Assembly (NCBI GenBank): GCA_947586185.1
Contig: CANPXN010000002.1
Location: forward strand, 62,001-126,000
Direction: 5' to 3'
Length of the DNA: 64,000 bases
From: an uncultured Clostridia bacterium
GTDB taxonomy: Bacteria > Bacillota > Clostridia > Oscillospirales > Ruminococcaceae
Below the pieces are notes generated by a model, which was not told the DNA's origin, did not search any database, and was given only the letters and a program-made list of their open reading frames with translations. Positions 8,263 through 16,578 of the stretch are shown here, in pieces (the first letter of the stretch is position 1; each line of letters begins with the position of its first letter). Position numbers and translations under genes: made by a program.

Positions 8263-8301
8263 CCGATAATAATAACTCAGGGTAAGCCCCTTATTTATCG
8301 G
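8263..8301 (+). promoter_or_regulatory. leader hairpin before the beta-helix gene
   Basis: Inverted arms of about 10 bases (8263-8272 with 8291-8301) enclose an inner GGG-TAAG-CCC hairpin. It ends 32 bases before the ATG at 8333. I cannot assign it to a known riboswitch class. Confidence 0.4.
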
Positions 8302-8332
8302 TACAAGTTCTTAAATTTCTCAAGGTGATATT

Positions 8333-10786
8333 ATGAATAAAAAAATTCTAAAGAAATCAGTAGCATTGCTGCTTGCTTTGGCTGCGGCAGCTGCTTTTTC
8401 ATTTCCTCTGATAGTTCCTGCTGAGGAAGGTGAAGAAAATATATATAACATATGCGATGGCTGGTTCGGAGCAGACGGCAGTGATGATATTCCGGACACT
8501 GACGCCATACAGGGAGCCCTTGATATGGCTATTGATTCCGGCGGAAAAAGCATAACCGTATATGTTCCTGACGGAACCTATTATATAGACAGAAGCCTTT
8601 ATATATATTCCGATACAACGCTTAGGCTTTCGGATAATGCTGTAATTGTCCGTGCAGACGACAGATACAGTATGCTCAGAAGCGCAGCTTTACCTGATAA
8701 TCCGAAAAGCGGAGGGTATACAAATACAAGAAATATTGTGATCGAGGGCGGAAAATGGGATGGAAACGTATGTGATACCGGATACTGCCCTGTAAATATT
8801 TATATGGGCCATATTGAAAACGTAATAATAAGGAATACTGAGTTTACCGGAAATTGCGGTACTCATCTTGTAGAGCTTGCCGGGGCTGATAATATACATG
8901 TGGAAAATGTTGTTTTTTCAGACTATTATCTTTATGATAATGAGTCCGTTGAGGGAGTAGCATATAACAAGGAGGCGCTTCAGCTTGACATTACCGGAAA
9001 GACGTTTTCAGCAGGCTTTCCTCCATATGATAATACGCCATGCAGGAATATAACCATAACCGGTTGTACTTTTATTAATTTCCCATGTGGAATAGGAACT
9101 CACAACACTGTTGACGGAGTTTTCACAGAACATGTGAACATATACGGCAACAGGTTTTATGATATATATAATAAATGTATTTCAGTAAAGGCATATCGAG
9201 ATTTTAATGTGTATGATAATTATGCCTCCGGTTCAAATTGTCTTATAAGAATGGAGAACTGCGAGGGGATCATTCATAATAATAAGATCGTCAATTCATC
9301 TGACGAGGACATAAGTCTTATAGAAAGCTTTACTCAGGAGTATTCAACCAGAACGGGTATACAGCTTTCTGATTCTAAGGGCGAGATATATGGCAATAGC
9401 ATAAGCAGGGTATGCGCTAACGGAATTTCCCTTATTAACGGCTCTGATGCATCGGTTTACAGAAACAGTGTTACAGGCACTTATAACCACGGCATAGCTG
9501 CTTATGATTCTGTGATAAGCGCTTCGGAAAATACGGTTTCTGATATACGGGTAAATGGAATATATTTTGATCATAGCAGCGGAAGTATCAAGAAAAATAA
9601 TGTTGCAGATACATCAGGGCAGGGAATAGCTCTAAAGGATTCCAAGACCGAAGACTGCTCTGGAAATATCATTTTTGAAACTGATAAAAACGGTATATAT
9701 CTTTCGGGAAAATCCTCCGCAGCTGTTAACGGAAATATTATTTCTCAAACCGGTTATAATGGAATATCAGCCGGAGCAAATTCATCTTTGAACGTTTCTG
9801 ACAACAATATAAGGAACACTGTTCAAAACGGCGTATATCTTAGCGGAGCTAAGGCTGACATAATACAGAATCGCATTACAGCTCCTGAAGGCAATGGAAT
9901 AAGATGTGTTAACTCTGCTAAGGCGGATATAAGCAGGAATATGATAACCGCAAGTCAGAGCCATGGCATCAGCTTCAATGAAAACGCAGACGGCATTGTA
10001 AATAATAACAGGGTACTGCTCAGTTCCTTAAATGGTATCAGCATATATTCAAAGTGTAGTCCGGAAGTAACTATGAACACGGTTTCTTCAAGCGGAGGCT
10101 ATGGCTTTATTCTCAGCGGACATGCATCTGGACTTATTATGGAAAACGATATTATAGAGAGCAGGAAAAACGATATAAGGATTGCTGATAAATGCAGTGA
10201 CGTAAAAATATGCAACAACTATACCGGAAAGGGAAGCATAAGCATTTCTAAAAATTCAAAGTCGGAGCAAAGCGGAAATGTAACATATTCAAGGTATGTA
10301 TCAATTTCAAAAATCAGCAGTAAAAGCTATCGCGGAAAAAATATTACTCCTGATGTGAAAATTACATTCGGAGCAAAAACGCTGAAAAAGGGAAGGGACT
10401 ATACTCTTTCATATTCCGGCAATAAGAATATTGGCACAGCATCGGTAAAAATTAAATTCAGAGGCGGCTATGCCGGAGCTGAAAAAGCTTCTTTCAGTAT
10501 TGTTCCTCGGAAGCAGAGAATAGAGTCCGTTAAAAGCTCCAAAAAGGGATGTATGACTGTAAAATACAAAAAGGATGCACAGGCTTCCGGCTATCAGATT
10601 CAGTATTCTTTAAATAAAAGCTTTGCAAAAGGAAATAAGAGCATTACTGCTTCGGGAACTACCGGATCAGCAAGCGGTCTTTCATCCGGAAAGAAGTACT
10701 ATGTTCGTGTCAGAAGCTATAAGAAAGTGAGCGGTAAAAATTATTACGGATCCTGGTCTGACGCACGATCCATAAAAATCAAATGA
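8333..10786 (+). CDS. secreted right-handed beta-helix protein with Ig-like and fibronectin type III modules
   Basis: This 817-residue protein has a Sec signal peptide (KKILKKS, a hydrophobic core at about residues 9-26, and a cut near 30). Residues about 60-110 resemble the N-terminal strand of pectate-lyase-3 folds (GADGSDDIPDTDAIQGAL). Some twenty beta-helix turns follow up to about residue 650, each with N-G-I, N-x-I or G-N-x-I motifs. The region 665-735 is a bacterial Ig-like module (GKNITPDVKITFGAKTLKKG), and 738-817 is a fibronectin type III domain (YQIQYSLNKSF, YYVRVRSYK). The fold suggests polysaccharide binding or cleavage outside the cell. No lyase catalytic residues could be confirmed by eye. 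AAGGTGAT precedes the ATG. Confidence 0.88.
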   Translation: MNKKILKKSVALLLALAAAAAFSFPLIVPAEEGEENIYNICDGWFGADGSDDIPDTDAIQGALDMAIDSGGKSITVYVPDGTYYIDRSLYIYSDTTLRLSDNAVIVRADDRYSMLRSAALPDNPKSGGYTNTRNIVIEGGKWDGNVCDTGYCPVNIYMGHIENVIIRNTEFTGNCGTHLVELAGADNIHVENVVFSDYYLYDNESVEGVAYNKEALQLDITGKTFSAGFPPYDNTPCRNITITGCTFINFPCGIGTHNTVDGVFTEHVNIYGNRFYDIYNKCISVKAYRDFNVYDNYASGSNCLIRMENCEGIIHNNKIVNSSDEDISLIESFTQEYSTRTGIQLSDSKGEIYGNSISRVCANGISLINGSDASVYRNSVTGTYNHGIAAYDSVISASENTVSDIRVNGIYFDHSSGSIKKNNVADTSGQGIALKDSKTEDCSGNIIFETDKNGIYLSGKSSAAVNGNIISQTGYNGISAGANSSLNVSDNNIRNTVQNGVYLSGAKADIIQNRITAPEGNGIRCVNSAKADISRNMITASQSHGISFNENADGIVNNNRVLLSSLNGISIYSKCSPEVTMNTVSSSGGYGFILSGHASGLIMENDIIESRKNDIRIADKCSDVKICNNYTGKGSISISKNSKSEQSGNVTYSRYVSISKISSKSYRGKNITPDVKITFGAKTLKKGRDYTLSYSGNKNIGTASVKIKFRGGYAGAEKASFSIVPRKQRIESVKSSKKGCMTVKYKKDAQASGYQIQYSLNKSFAKGNKSITASGTTGSASGLSSGKKYYVRVRSYKKVSGKNYYGSWSDARSIKIK

Positions 10787-10793
10787 TTCGGCA

Positions 10794-10822
10794 TTGACAT
10801 ATAATGTAAAATATATTATAAT
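10794..10822 (+). promoter_or_regulatory. consensus sigma-A promoter for the antiporter gene
   Basis: A perfect TTGACA (10794-10799), a 17-base spacer and a perfect TATAAT (10817-10822). This is the best promoter match in the window. Confidence 0.92.
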
Positions 10823-10833
10823 ATTATTATAGC

Positions 10834-10870
10834 AACGGCGCTTGAGTATATACTCATACGCCGCTTTTTG
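10834..10870 (+). terminator. terminator-like hairpin in the antiporter leader (possible attenuator)
   Basis: A CGGCG/CGCCG stem with an inner GAGTATATACTC dyad is followed by five T. It lies between the consensus promoter and the gene's AAGGAGG, so transcripts must read through it. Confidence 0.7.
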
Positions 10871-10897
10871 TTTAACGCCATACTAAGGAGGTACATA

Positions 10898-12496
10898 TTG
10901 ACAACAGGATTGATTCTTGCGGCTGCGGCAATAATATGCTGCGTATTTTTCAATAAGATTTCGGATAAAATAGGACTTCCCACGCTTCTGCTGTTTATAT
11001 TTGCAGGAATGCTTTTCGGCTCGGATGGGATATTCAAGATACCCTTTGACAATTACAAATTTGCAGAGCAGACATGTTCCATAGCTCTTATCTTTATTAT
11101 ATTTTATGGAGGCTTCGGAACTAAATGGAATGAGGCGAAAAAGGTTGCCGGAAAGTCGCTTATACTTTCTTCTGCGGGGGTTGTGATTACAGCAGCTTTG
11201 ACCGGCCTTTTCTGCCGGATTGTGCTGGGATTCAGCTGGCTTGAGGGAATGCTTACAGGTTCGGTTATCAGCTCTACTGACGCAGCTTCTGTATTTTCAG
11301 TGCTGCGTTCAAAAAAATTGAATCTCAAATACAGAACGGCGTCAGTGCTTGAGCTGGAAAGCGGCAGTAACGATCCATGGGCGTATATGCTGACTGTGAT
11401 AATACTGTCCGTTATGAGGGGACAGAGCAGTCCGGGAGAGTTTGCCTTTATGCTTTTTAAACAGGTGTTTTTCGGCATACTATTCGGCTTTGTAATCGCA
11501 GTGGCGGCTGTGCTTATTATTAAGCATATCCGCTTTGAAACGGCAGGCTTTGACGCTATTTTTGTAGCTGCCATTGCACTGATTTCTTATGCTTTGCCAT
11601 CTGCCGCAGGGGGAAACGGATATTTAAGCGCATACATAGTGGGTATTGTTTTAGGTAACACAAAAATATCCGGGAAGAAATCACTGGTTCACTTTTTTGA
11701 CGGCATAACCGGTTTTTCTCAGATACTTATATTTTTCCTGCTGGGACTTCTTGCGTTCCCTTCCCAGCTTCCGGAGATAATTATTCCGGCGTCAGCTATA
11801 ATAATATTCCTGACGCTTATAGCAAGACCTCTTACTGTAACAGTTCTGATGAAGCCGTTTTATGCCAAATGGAATCAGATCGCATTTATATCCCTTGCAG
11901 GACTCAGGGGAGCTACTTCAATTGTATTTGCAATAATGGCTGCGGTAGATGAAGCTTATACGAAAAACGATCTTTTTCATATAGTTTTCTGTATGGTCCT
12001 TATTTCTATTGGTATTCAGGGAACACTTCTTCCATTTGCAGCAAAGAAGCTTAATATGATAGACGATGACGAAAACGTTATGAAGACCTTTAATGATTAC
12101 AGCGATGAAACAGAAGTACAGTTTATTCGGCTTCAGATCGGCAGGGAAAATGAGTGGACGGATAAGAAGATCAAGGATATATCCATTCCAAGAGGACTGC
12201 TGATCGCTATGATTCTTCGTGGCGGAGTTAAAATAATTCCTGACGGAAACACAGTACTTTCAGAGGGCGATATTCTTGTATTGAGTGCTGAGGGCTTTTA
12301 TGACGATAATAATTTTATATTGAGTGAAACGGAAATTTCCAAAGACCATGAGTGGTGCGGAAAAAATGTTTCTGAAATAGAACTGCCGAGAGATAGCCTA
12401 ATCGTTATGATCAAGAGAAACGGAGGTACTTTGATACCAAATGGTAAAATTACTATTGAGACAAATGACATACTTGTAACGGCTGCAAATATATGA
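10898..12496 (+). CDS. K+(Na+)/H+ antiporter of the CvrA/NhaP2 type with two RCK_C domains
   Basis: This protein of about 532 residues has twelve or so membrane segments in its first 390 residues, including the CPA1 core SSTDAASVFSVLRSK and LELESGSNDPWAYM (the ND pair of the ion site). Two cytosolic TrkA-C (RCK_C) domains follow (about 405-475 and 475-532), each ending in a GDILVLSA- or NDILVTAA-like strand. RCK_C domains sense ligands such as nucleotides. It likely exports K+ or Na+ for protons. I chose TTG 10898 because AAGGAGG lies 6 bases before it; a frame opening at 10868 would start inside the leader hairpin. Confidence 0.9.
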   Translation: MTTGLILAAAAIICCVFFNKISDKIGLPTLLLFIFAGMLFGSDGIFKIPFDNYKFAEQTCSIALIFIIFYGGFGTKWNEAKKVAGKSLILSSAGVVITAALTGLFCRIVLGFSWLEGMLTGSVISSTDAASVFSVLRSKKLNLKYRTASVLELESGSNDPWAYMLTVIILSVMRGQSSPGEFAFMLFKQVFFGILFGFVIAVAAVLIIKHIRFETAGFDAIFVAAIALISYALPSAAGGNGYLSAYIVGIVLGNTKISGKKSLVHFFDGITGFSQILIFFLLGLLAFPSQLPEIIIPASAIIIFLTLIARPLTVTVLMKPFYAKWNQIAFISLAGLRGATSIVFAIMAAVDEAYTKNDLFHIVFCMVLISIGIQGTLLPFAAKKLNMIDDDENVMKTFNDYSDETEVQFIRLQIGRENEWTDKKIKDISIPRGLLIAMILRGGVKIIPDGNTVLSEGDILVLSAEGFYDDNNFILSETEISKDHEWCGKNVSEIELPRDSLIVMIKRNGGTLIPNGKITIETNDILVTAANI

Positions 12497-12850
12497 TGCA
12501 ATTGGAAAGATTAAAGTGGACTCATCTAAAGTATTATCAATTTGTAATGGAAATTATAGAAAGGGTTAAAATAAGGTATGGTTTTGCGAACTGAACCGTA
12601 AAAAACGAACAATGACAAAAAGACCTCCTGTGGTATAATAGAAACCATAGGAGGTCTTTTTATTGATTATAGTCCATTTACGTTCTATGTATATTTGCCA
12701 GAGATTCAATGACAAATATTATTGAGGAACTCAATAGGTAGTTCCTAAGAATAACAAAAAATGTAGTCATGCCTCGGTAGGTATTTCATCTGTCTACTTG
12801 ACATGTGGCATATCAAAGCAGACGGCTTTTTTCTACCCCAAATTATAACT
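12497..12850. other. gene-free stretch with an IS end remnant
   Basis: This 354-base gap holds a solo end of an IS3-like element (12588-12661), a small dyad near 12723-12748 (GGAACT/AGTTCC) and a plus-strand dyad with GTCTACTTG at its left arm and a CTTTTTT tail near 12793-12833. I see no convincing coding frame in it. Confidence 0.6.
12588..12661 (+). mobile_element. solo end of an IS3-family-like element
   Basis: The segment contains gaactgaaccgtaaaa, then gaacaatgaca, and then a 14-bp hairpin (12621-12634 with 12644-12657) with a T-run. The reverse complement of 26335-26400 has the same order and largely the same sequence, next to a decayed transposase start. No transposase remains here, so it is a leftover end. 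Confidence 0.65.
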
Positions 12851-13081
12851 TTACAGTATCTTATCATTTTCCTTATCATACTTAAGATACCTTACAGGAC
12901 AGTGAGCTGCATCAAAACATGAATCCTTGTAATATCTTTGAGCAGAACGCTTGTGCATAAACTTTTTTGCGGTATCCGGAAAGTGCAGCCCTACACGTTT
13001 GCTATACATATATAGCTTTTCCCCGGAAATGTTAACTTCAATTATATAATATATATTATTTTCAGATTTATTACTGTCCAT
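12851..13081 (-). CDS. small hypothetical protein
   Basis: This is a 76-residue protein beginning MDSNKSENNIYYIIEVNI. It has a YYIIEVNISGEKLYMYSKR beta-rich start and a C-terminal part with FMHKRSAQRYYKDSCFD and AAHCPVRYLKYDKEND. The balance of Lys, Tyr and Asp suggests a small soluble protein. I do not recognise a family. I chose ATG 13081 because AAGGAG lies 9 bases before it; a 22-residue extension upstream has no ribosome binding site. It is on the minus strand, between IS debris and spoIIID. Confidence 0.6.
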   Translation of the reverse strand: MDSNKSENNIYYIIEVNISGEKLYMYSKRVGLHFPDTAKKFMHKRSAQRYYKDSCFDAAHCPVRYLKYDKENDKIL

Positions 13082-13416
13082 TTTGAAAGACTCCTTTGCT
13101 AATCTTTTATAATTGTAACATATTTTTGTCAAAAGTACAATGTACAAATTGGCAAAAAAAGGAAGACAATTTTCTGCAAATATTTACATGTTGCAAAAAG
13201 AGAATTTCAGCATAAACTAAAGTAAACAGCAAAATCATATTTAATGTACATCCGGCAGTGGTGCTAAAAGGCACTCATTTGAAAAGCTTCCGAATTAGGA
13301 ATATTGAGCTGTTTTTAAAATAGATATACAAGCCCGGCTGATTTTTATACTTAATTGTTTCAGAAAGCTACAGTTTTGAAGCAGATAAAGTATATAAGCC
13401 GGGTTTGCTTTATTTC
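13082..13416. other. intergenic stretch without a gene
   Basis: This AT-rich region of 335 bases lies between two minus-strand genes. Apart from the spoIIID-distal hairpin (13330-13406) and a small GTGCT-AAA-AGGCAC hairpin near 13261-13275, I see nothing in it. Confidence 0.5.
13330..13406 (-). terminator. long hairpin after spoIIID
   Basis: Arms AAGCCCGGCT (13330-13339) and AGCCGGGTTT (13397-13406), with inner arms TATACTT/AAGTATA, begin 11 bases past the spoIIID stop. There is no strong T-run, so termination is only likely. Confidence 0.45.
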
Positions 13417-13710
13417 TTATATAAATCCCGAACTGTTCTTTTTACGTATTTCAGCAAGCTGCTCATATTTTTTCTTCGTTGCAAGACCGCCCCTTATATG
13501 CCGCTCCTGCTTATTAAGCTCCAGTACCTCCTTTACATTTGCGTACAGCGCAGGCTTTATTTCAGGAAGCCTCTCACTGAGATCTTTATGTACCGTGGAC
13601 TTTGATATTCCAAACTGTCTGGCTGTTGCCCTTACAGTTGATTTGTGTTCTATAATGTACTCTCCGAGCATAACTGCTCTGTCGCTGGGTTTATCTTTCA
13701 CATAACTCAC
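13417..13710 (-). CDS. spoIIID: sporulation transcription regulator SpoIIID
   Basis: This protein of about 97 residues matches SpoIIID along most of its length. It has a helix-turn-helix with TARQFGISKSTVHKDLSERL (about residues 29-48), then LPEI and RHIRGGLATKKKY, the basic C-terminal segment that contacts DNA next to the recognition helix. SpoIIID switches mother-cell gene expression between sigma-E and sigma-K in endospore formers. The start is GTG 13710 or, with better spacing from GGAG, GTG 13701. Together with the spore protein at 28844-29023 it marks the organism as a sporeformer or a recent descendant of one. Confidence 0.95.
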   Translation of the reverse strand: MSYVKDKPSDRAVMLGEYIIEHKSTVRATARQFGISKSTVHKDLSERLPEIKPALYANVKEVLELNKQERHIRGGLATKKKYEQLAEIRKKNSSGFI

Positions 13711-13855
13711 TCCAATGCGATTTATTGCTTTCCGTATATTAAAATGCGGAATTCAGTAATTCATTATATGCTTTTGGAGTCTGAAAAATGAAAAATATTT
13801 CCACAACCACAAAATATAGTCAATATTATCAAGGATGCAATCTTGCTAAGGTATA

Positions 13856-13882
13856 AGAAAAACCTCTGGATATACCAGAGGC
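13856..13882 (-). terminator. terminator of the DUF4250 gene
   Basis: CCTCTGG (13863-13869) pairs with CCAGAGG (13875-13881) and, read on the minus strand, is followed by a T-run. It lies about 95 bases past the stop of the gene at 13978. Confidence 0.75.
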
Positions 13883-13977
13883 TTTTGGTTTATTCTTTTT
13901 AGGTTTAAAAATTGGGCACTCGTATACATGAGTCAAGGTATTCCCCACTGTTCGTACCCTTACCTCATGTTTAAAGC

Positions 13978-14154
13978 TCATCTGAACTGATTAAGCTCTG
14001 CATTGTATTCATATCCCACTGCTGAAAGCTTTTCGGAAATTTCCTCAGGCTTAATATTAAAATCCTGACAAAGCTGGTCAAGAGAGCTGTACTTATCTCT
14101 GAGCTGAGTGTTTATATAGCTCAGCAATATAATAGGGTCTGACGGTAAATTCAT
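13978..14154 (-). CDS. DUF4250 small protein
   Basis: This 58-residue protein begins MNLPSDPIILLSYINTQLRD and contains SSLDQLCQDF and VGYEYNAELNQFR. The order NLP-DP-LLS-NT-LRD, then LC-DF, then GY-Y-NQF is the hallmark of DUF4250, a family of tiny clostridial proteins of unknown function with a predicted helical, HTH-like fold. The ATG at 14154 has only a weak ribosome binding site. It stands alone with its own terminator. Confidence 0.85.
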   Translation of the reverse strand: MNLPSDPIILLSYINTQLRDKYSSLDQLCQDFNIKPEEISEKLSAVGYEYNAELNQFR

Positions 14155-14278
14155 TGTTCTTATTTTCCTTGTATTTTTATTTTATTTATTATACACTATA
14201 TCATATCAAATGTCAATTCCCCCACAGAAATCAATCTTTGAAACACTATGCGGTGGACTCTGTCCCCCGTACCCCCTG

Positions 14279-14352
14279 CTAAAGGGACAAAGTCCCTTTA
14301 GAATCCCAATTCAATTCTACTTTCGCCCCTCAAAGGGACGAAAGTAGAATTG
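14279..14352. repeat. double-palindrome intergenic element
   Basis: There are two adjacent perfect hairpins: TAAAGGGAC/GTCCCTTTA (14280-14300) and a 14-bp stem (14312-14325 with 14339-14352) whose core is ATTCTACTTTCG. The flanking sequence is C-rich (cccccgtaccccctgc), unlike the surrounding AT-rich DNA. It has the look of a miniature mobile element. Confidence 0.75.
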
Positions 14353-14409
14353 TAAGGGAGCTAAAAAACTTTTTCTTAACAAAAATATGGGGATAGAATC
14401 CACAAAATT

Positions 14410-15360
14410 TTAAAAATTGATTTCCGTGTTTATCCCCTGCATGCTGCCTGTTTCAGCCTGTCTTTTGTCAATGCCGCCAAGCACTGCTATTTTATTTGTA
14501 CTCCAGAGAGGTGCGATAAGGCTTTTCCTGTCTCCGTCCCCTGTAATTCTCTCTATTACGGTTTCGGGTGGAATAAATTCAAGCTGTTTCACGGTAATAT
14601 TTATATAATCCTCCATAGTCATTACATCAAATTCATGGTTATTATACATCTCCTCCAGTTTAGTCCCCCTTATGACATGCAGAAGCTGTATTTTTAAAGC
14701 CCCCGGTTTAAGTCTTCCCACGTCCTTCGCTGTTTTCAGCATATTTTCCTCATTTTCTCCAGGAAGTCCGTTGATTATATGAATGCATGTTCTGATATTT
14801 CTCGACGAAAGAGCATCAAATCCTTTTAAAAATTCACTATAGCTGTATCCTCTGTTAATAAGCTCAGCGGTTCTGTCGCAAGAGGATTGAAGCCCAATCT
14901 CTACGGTAAGATGAGTTCGCTTTGAAATATCCTCAAGATATCTGCAAATATCACTGTCAAGGCAATCCGCTCTTGTACCGATAGAAATTCCAAAAATGTC
15001 ATTTCTGTTTACAACAGGCTCATAAACCTCTCTCAGTCTTTCAAGAGAGCCATAGGTGTTTGTGTTAGCTTGAAAGTATGCAATAATTTTAGCATCTGGA
15101 GTTTTGCTGCGGATACGCTTAATTTCCTTTTCAAGCTGTACTTCAACAGATACGCTGCCCTCTGATGTAAAGTATCCGCTTCCTCCATGGCAAAATATGC
15201 AGCCTCCATATCCTTTTGTGCCATCCTTATTAGGACATGAAAAGCCTGCATCAATAACTGCCTTGTATATCCTACATCCGAATTTTGTTTTATTATAATA
15301 ATTCAAAGTATGATAACGTTTATTGTCAATGGAATATCTGAATTTATTTCCGTATTTCAT
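14410..15360 (-). CDS. TIGR01212-family radical SAM protein (YtqA-like)
   Basis: This is a 316-residue radical SAM enzyme. Its cluster loop is the unusual CPNKDGTKGYGGCIFC (three Cys spaced 11 and 3 apart, near residues 41-56), typical of the TIGR01212/YtqA family rather than the common CxxxCxxC. Other family signs are IAYFQANTNTY, GISIGTRADCLD and HLTVEIGLQSS, followed by CIHIINGLPGE. The group is related to ELP3-like radical SAM proteins and a tRNA-modifying role is suspected but not established. The gene is monocistronic on the minus strand. Confidence 0.92.
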   Translation of the reverse strand: MKYGNKFRYSIDNKRYHTLNYYNKTKFGCRIYKAVIDAGFSCPNKDGTKGYGGCIFCHGGSGYFTSEGSVSVEVQLEKEIKRIRSKTPDAKIIAYFQANTNTYGSLERLREVYEPVVNRNDIFGISIGTRADCLDSDICRYLEDISKRTHLTVEIGLQSSCDRTAELINRGYSYSEFLKGFDALSSRNIRTCIHIINGLPGENEENMLKTAKDVGRLKPGALKIQLLHVIRGTKLEEMYNNHEFDVMTMEDYINITVKQLEFIPPETVIERITGDGDRKSLIAPLWSTNKIAVLGGIDKRQAETGSMQGINTEINF

Positions 15361-15503
15361 GTTTTACTCCTTTCACTTAATCTATAAATTATTTTAAAAT
15401 TTCCATTTATTAACAATATATTAATAAATAAGTAAAAAAACATTCTATTTTATATGATATAATTTAATATATTGCAAATTTAAATTAGAATATGGAGAAT
15501 TTT

Positions 15504-15719
15504 ATGATCTGCTATGAAAAGTTTTTCAACATGTGTGAAAAAAGCGATATATCAATTAAACAAGTAAGAAAAGCTCTGGGGCCAAGAACTGTATACCGAA
15601 TGGAATCTCGAATTGACATTCCTGTAAGCACAATTAATAAAATATGCCGTTTATACGACTGTCAGCCCAGTGATGTAATGGAATACATAGAAGATCCTGA
15701 AAACTCTAATACCGATTAA
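15504..15719 (+). CDS. small XRE-type helix-turn-helix regulator
   Basis: This 71-residue protein is a single Cro/C1-type helix-turn-helix of the compact HTH_26 kind, with ISIKQVRKALGPRTVYRM near residues 17-34 and STINKICRLYDCQPSDVMEY near 42-61. The last phrase is the classic second half of these domains. Such single-domain proteins are often autoregulators or parts of small mobile units. ATG 15504 was chosen because GGAG lies 6 bases upstream. The gene has its own AT-rich upstream region and no linked partner. Confidence 0.82.
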   Translation: MICYEKFFNMCEKSDISIKQVRKALGPRTVYRMESRIDIPVSTINKICRLYDCQPSDVMEYIEDPENSNTD

Positions 15720-15793
15720 AAATGACATAATTCAACTCTGACGCATAACATATAGTATGGCTGAAGCCAAATACTCCAAAGGAGATACTATAT

Positions 15794-16531
15794 ATGCCAA
15801 AAATATTTTTAAGTCCGTCAACCCAGGAATGGAATCAGTATACTGGCGGCGGCAACGAGGAAATGTATATGAATATCCTTGCTGACAGAATGGAGCCTTA
15901 TCTGAGAGCAAGTGGTATTACATTTGTCAGAAACGATCCGGCAAGAAATGTCGGCGGCGCTATCAAGGATTCAAATGCCGGAAATTTCGACGTACATCTT
16001 GCACTGCATTCAAATGCCGCTCCTGAACAGCTTTCAGGAAGGTTGAGAGGAATTGATATTTACTATTCCCCTTATGATGAAAACAGCGAAAGACTCGCAA
16101 CAATTATAGCGAACAATCTAAAAAGTATATATCCTCTTCCGGACAAAAGCAATGCTGTGCCGACAACAAGTCTCGGAGAGGTTACCCAGACAAGAGCAGT
16201 TGCTGTACTCTGTGAGATCGGCTATCATGACAATATAGAGGACGTTACATGGCTCAAAAACAATATTAACTTAATTGCCGCAAACATAGTCCGCTCACTG
16301 TGTGATTATTTCGGCATACCATTTGTTGAGGCAGGACCTGTCTACACCGGTATGGTCGTTACCGACGGTTCAGGCCTTAACATCAGGAACTACCCGTCAA
16401 TGAGCGGCACTATAATAGGCTCTGTGCCAAACAGGACTCAGGTCACTGTTTATGGAAAGGTCGAAAACTGGTATGTCATAACCTATAACGGTTATACTGG
16501 ATATGCAAGCGCAGACTATATTGTAATTTAG
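15794..16531 (+). CDS. N-acetylmuramoyl-L-alanine amidase (Amidase_3) with C-terminal SH3b domain
   Basis: This 245-residue hydrolase starts with the amidase_3 fold: KIFLSPSTQEWN at the N-terminus, then FDVHLALHSNAAPEQ near residues 56-70 (zinc His in LHSN) and AVLCEIGYHDN (catalytic Glu) near 138-148. Residues 180-245 form an SH3b domain (GLNIRNYPSMSGTIIGSVPN). It would cut the bond between MurNAc and the stem peptide. No signal peptide is present, which suggests release by lysis, spore-compartment use or non-classical export. AAAGGAGAT precedes the ATG. Confidence 0.92.
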   Translation: MPKIFLSPSTQEWNQYTGGGNEEMYMNILADRMEPYLRASGITFVRNDPARNVGGAIKDSNAGNFDVHLALHSNAAPEQLSGRLRGIDIYYSPYDENSERLATIIANNLKSIYPLPDKSNAVPTTSLGEVTQTRAVAVLCEIGYHDNIEDVTWLKNNINLIAANIVRSLCDYFGIPFVEAGPVYTGMVVTDGSGLNIRNYPSMSGTIIGSVPNRTQVTVYGKVENWYVITYNGYTGYASADYIVI

Positions 16532-16545
16532 GTTTTAAAAATTAT

Positions 16546-16575
16546 CGCCGTTTCAGCATAAACTGAAGCGGCGAC
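16546..16575 (+). terminator. terminator of the amidase gene
   Basis: CGCCGTTTCAG and CTGAAGCGGCG form an 11-bp stem (one G-T pair) with a 6-base loop, followed by ACTTTTAT. It starts about 14 bases after the stop codon. Confidence 0.85.
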
Positions 16576-16578
16576 TTT

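Noticed and set aside
13355..13705. 116-codon plus-strand frame opposite spoIIID
   Set aside because: SpoIIID on the minus strand is unmistakable, so this is its antisense shadow.
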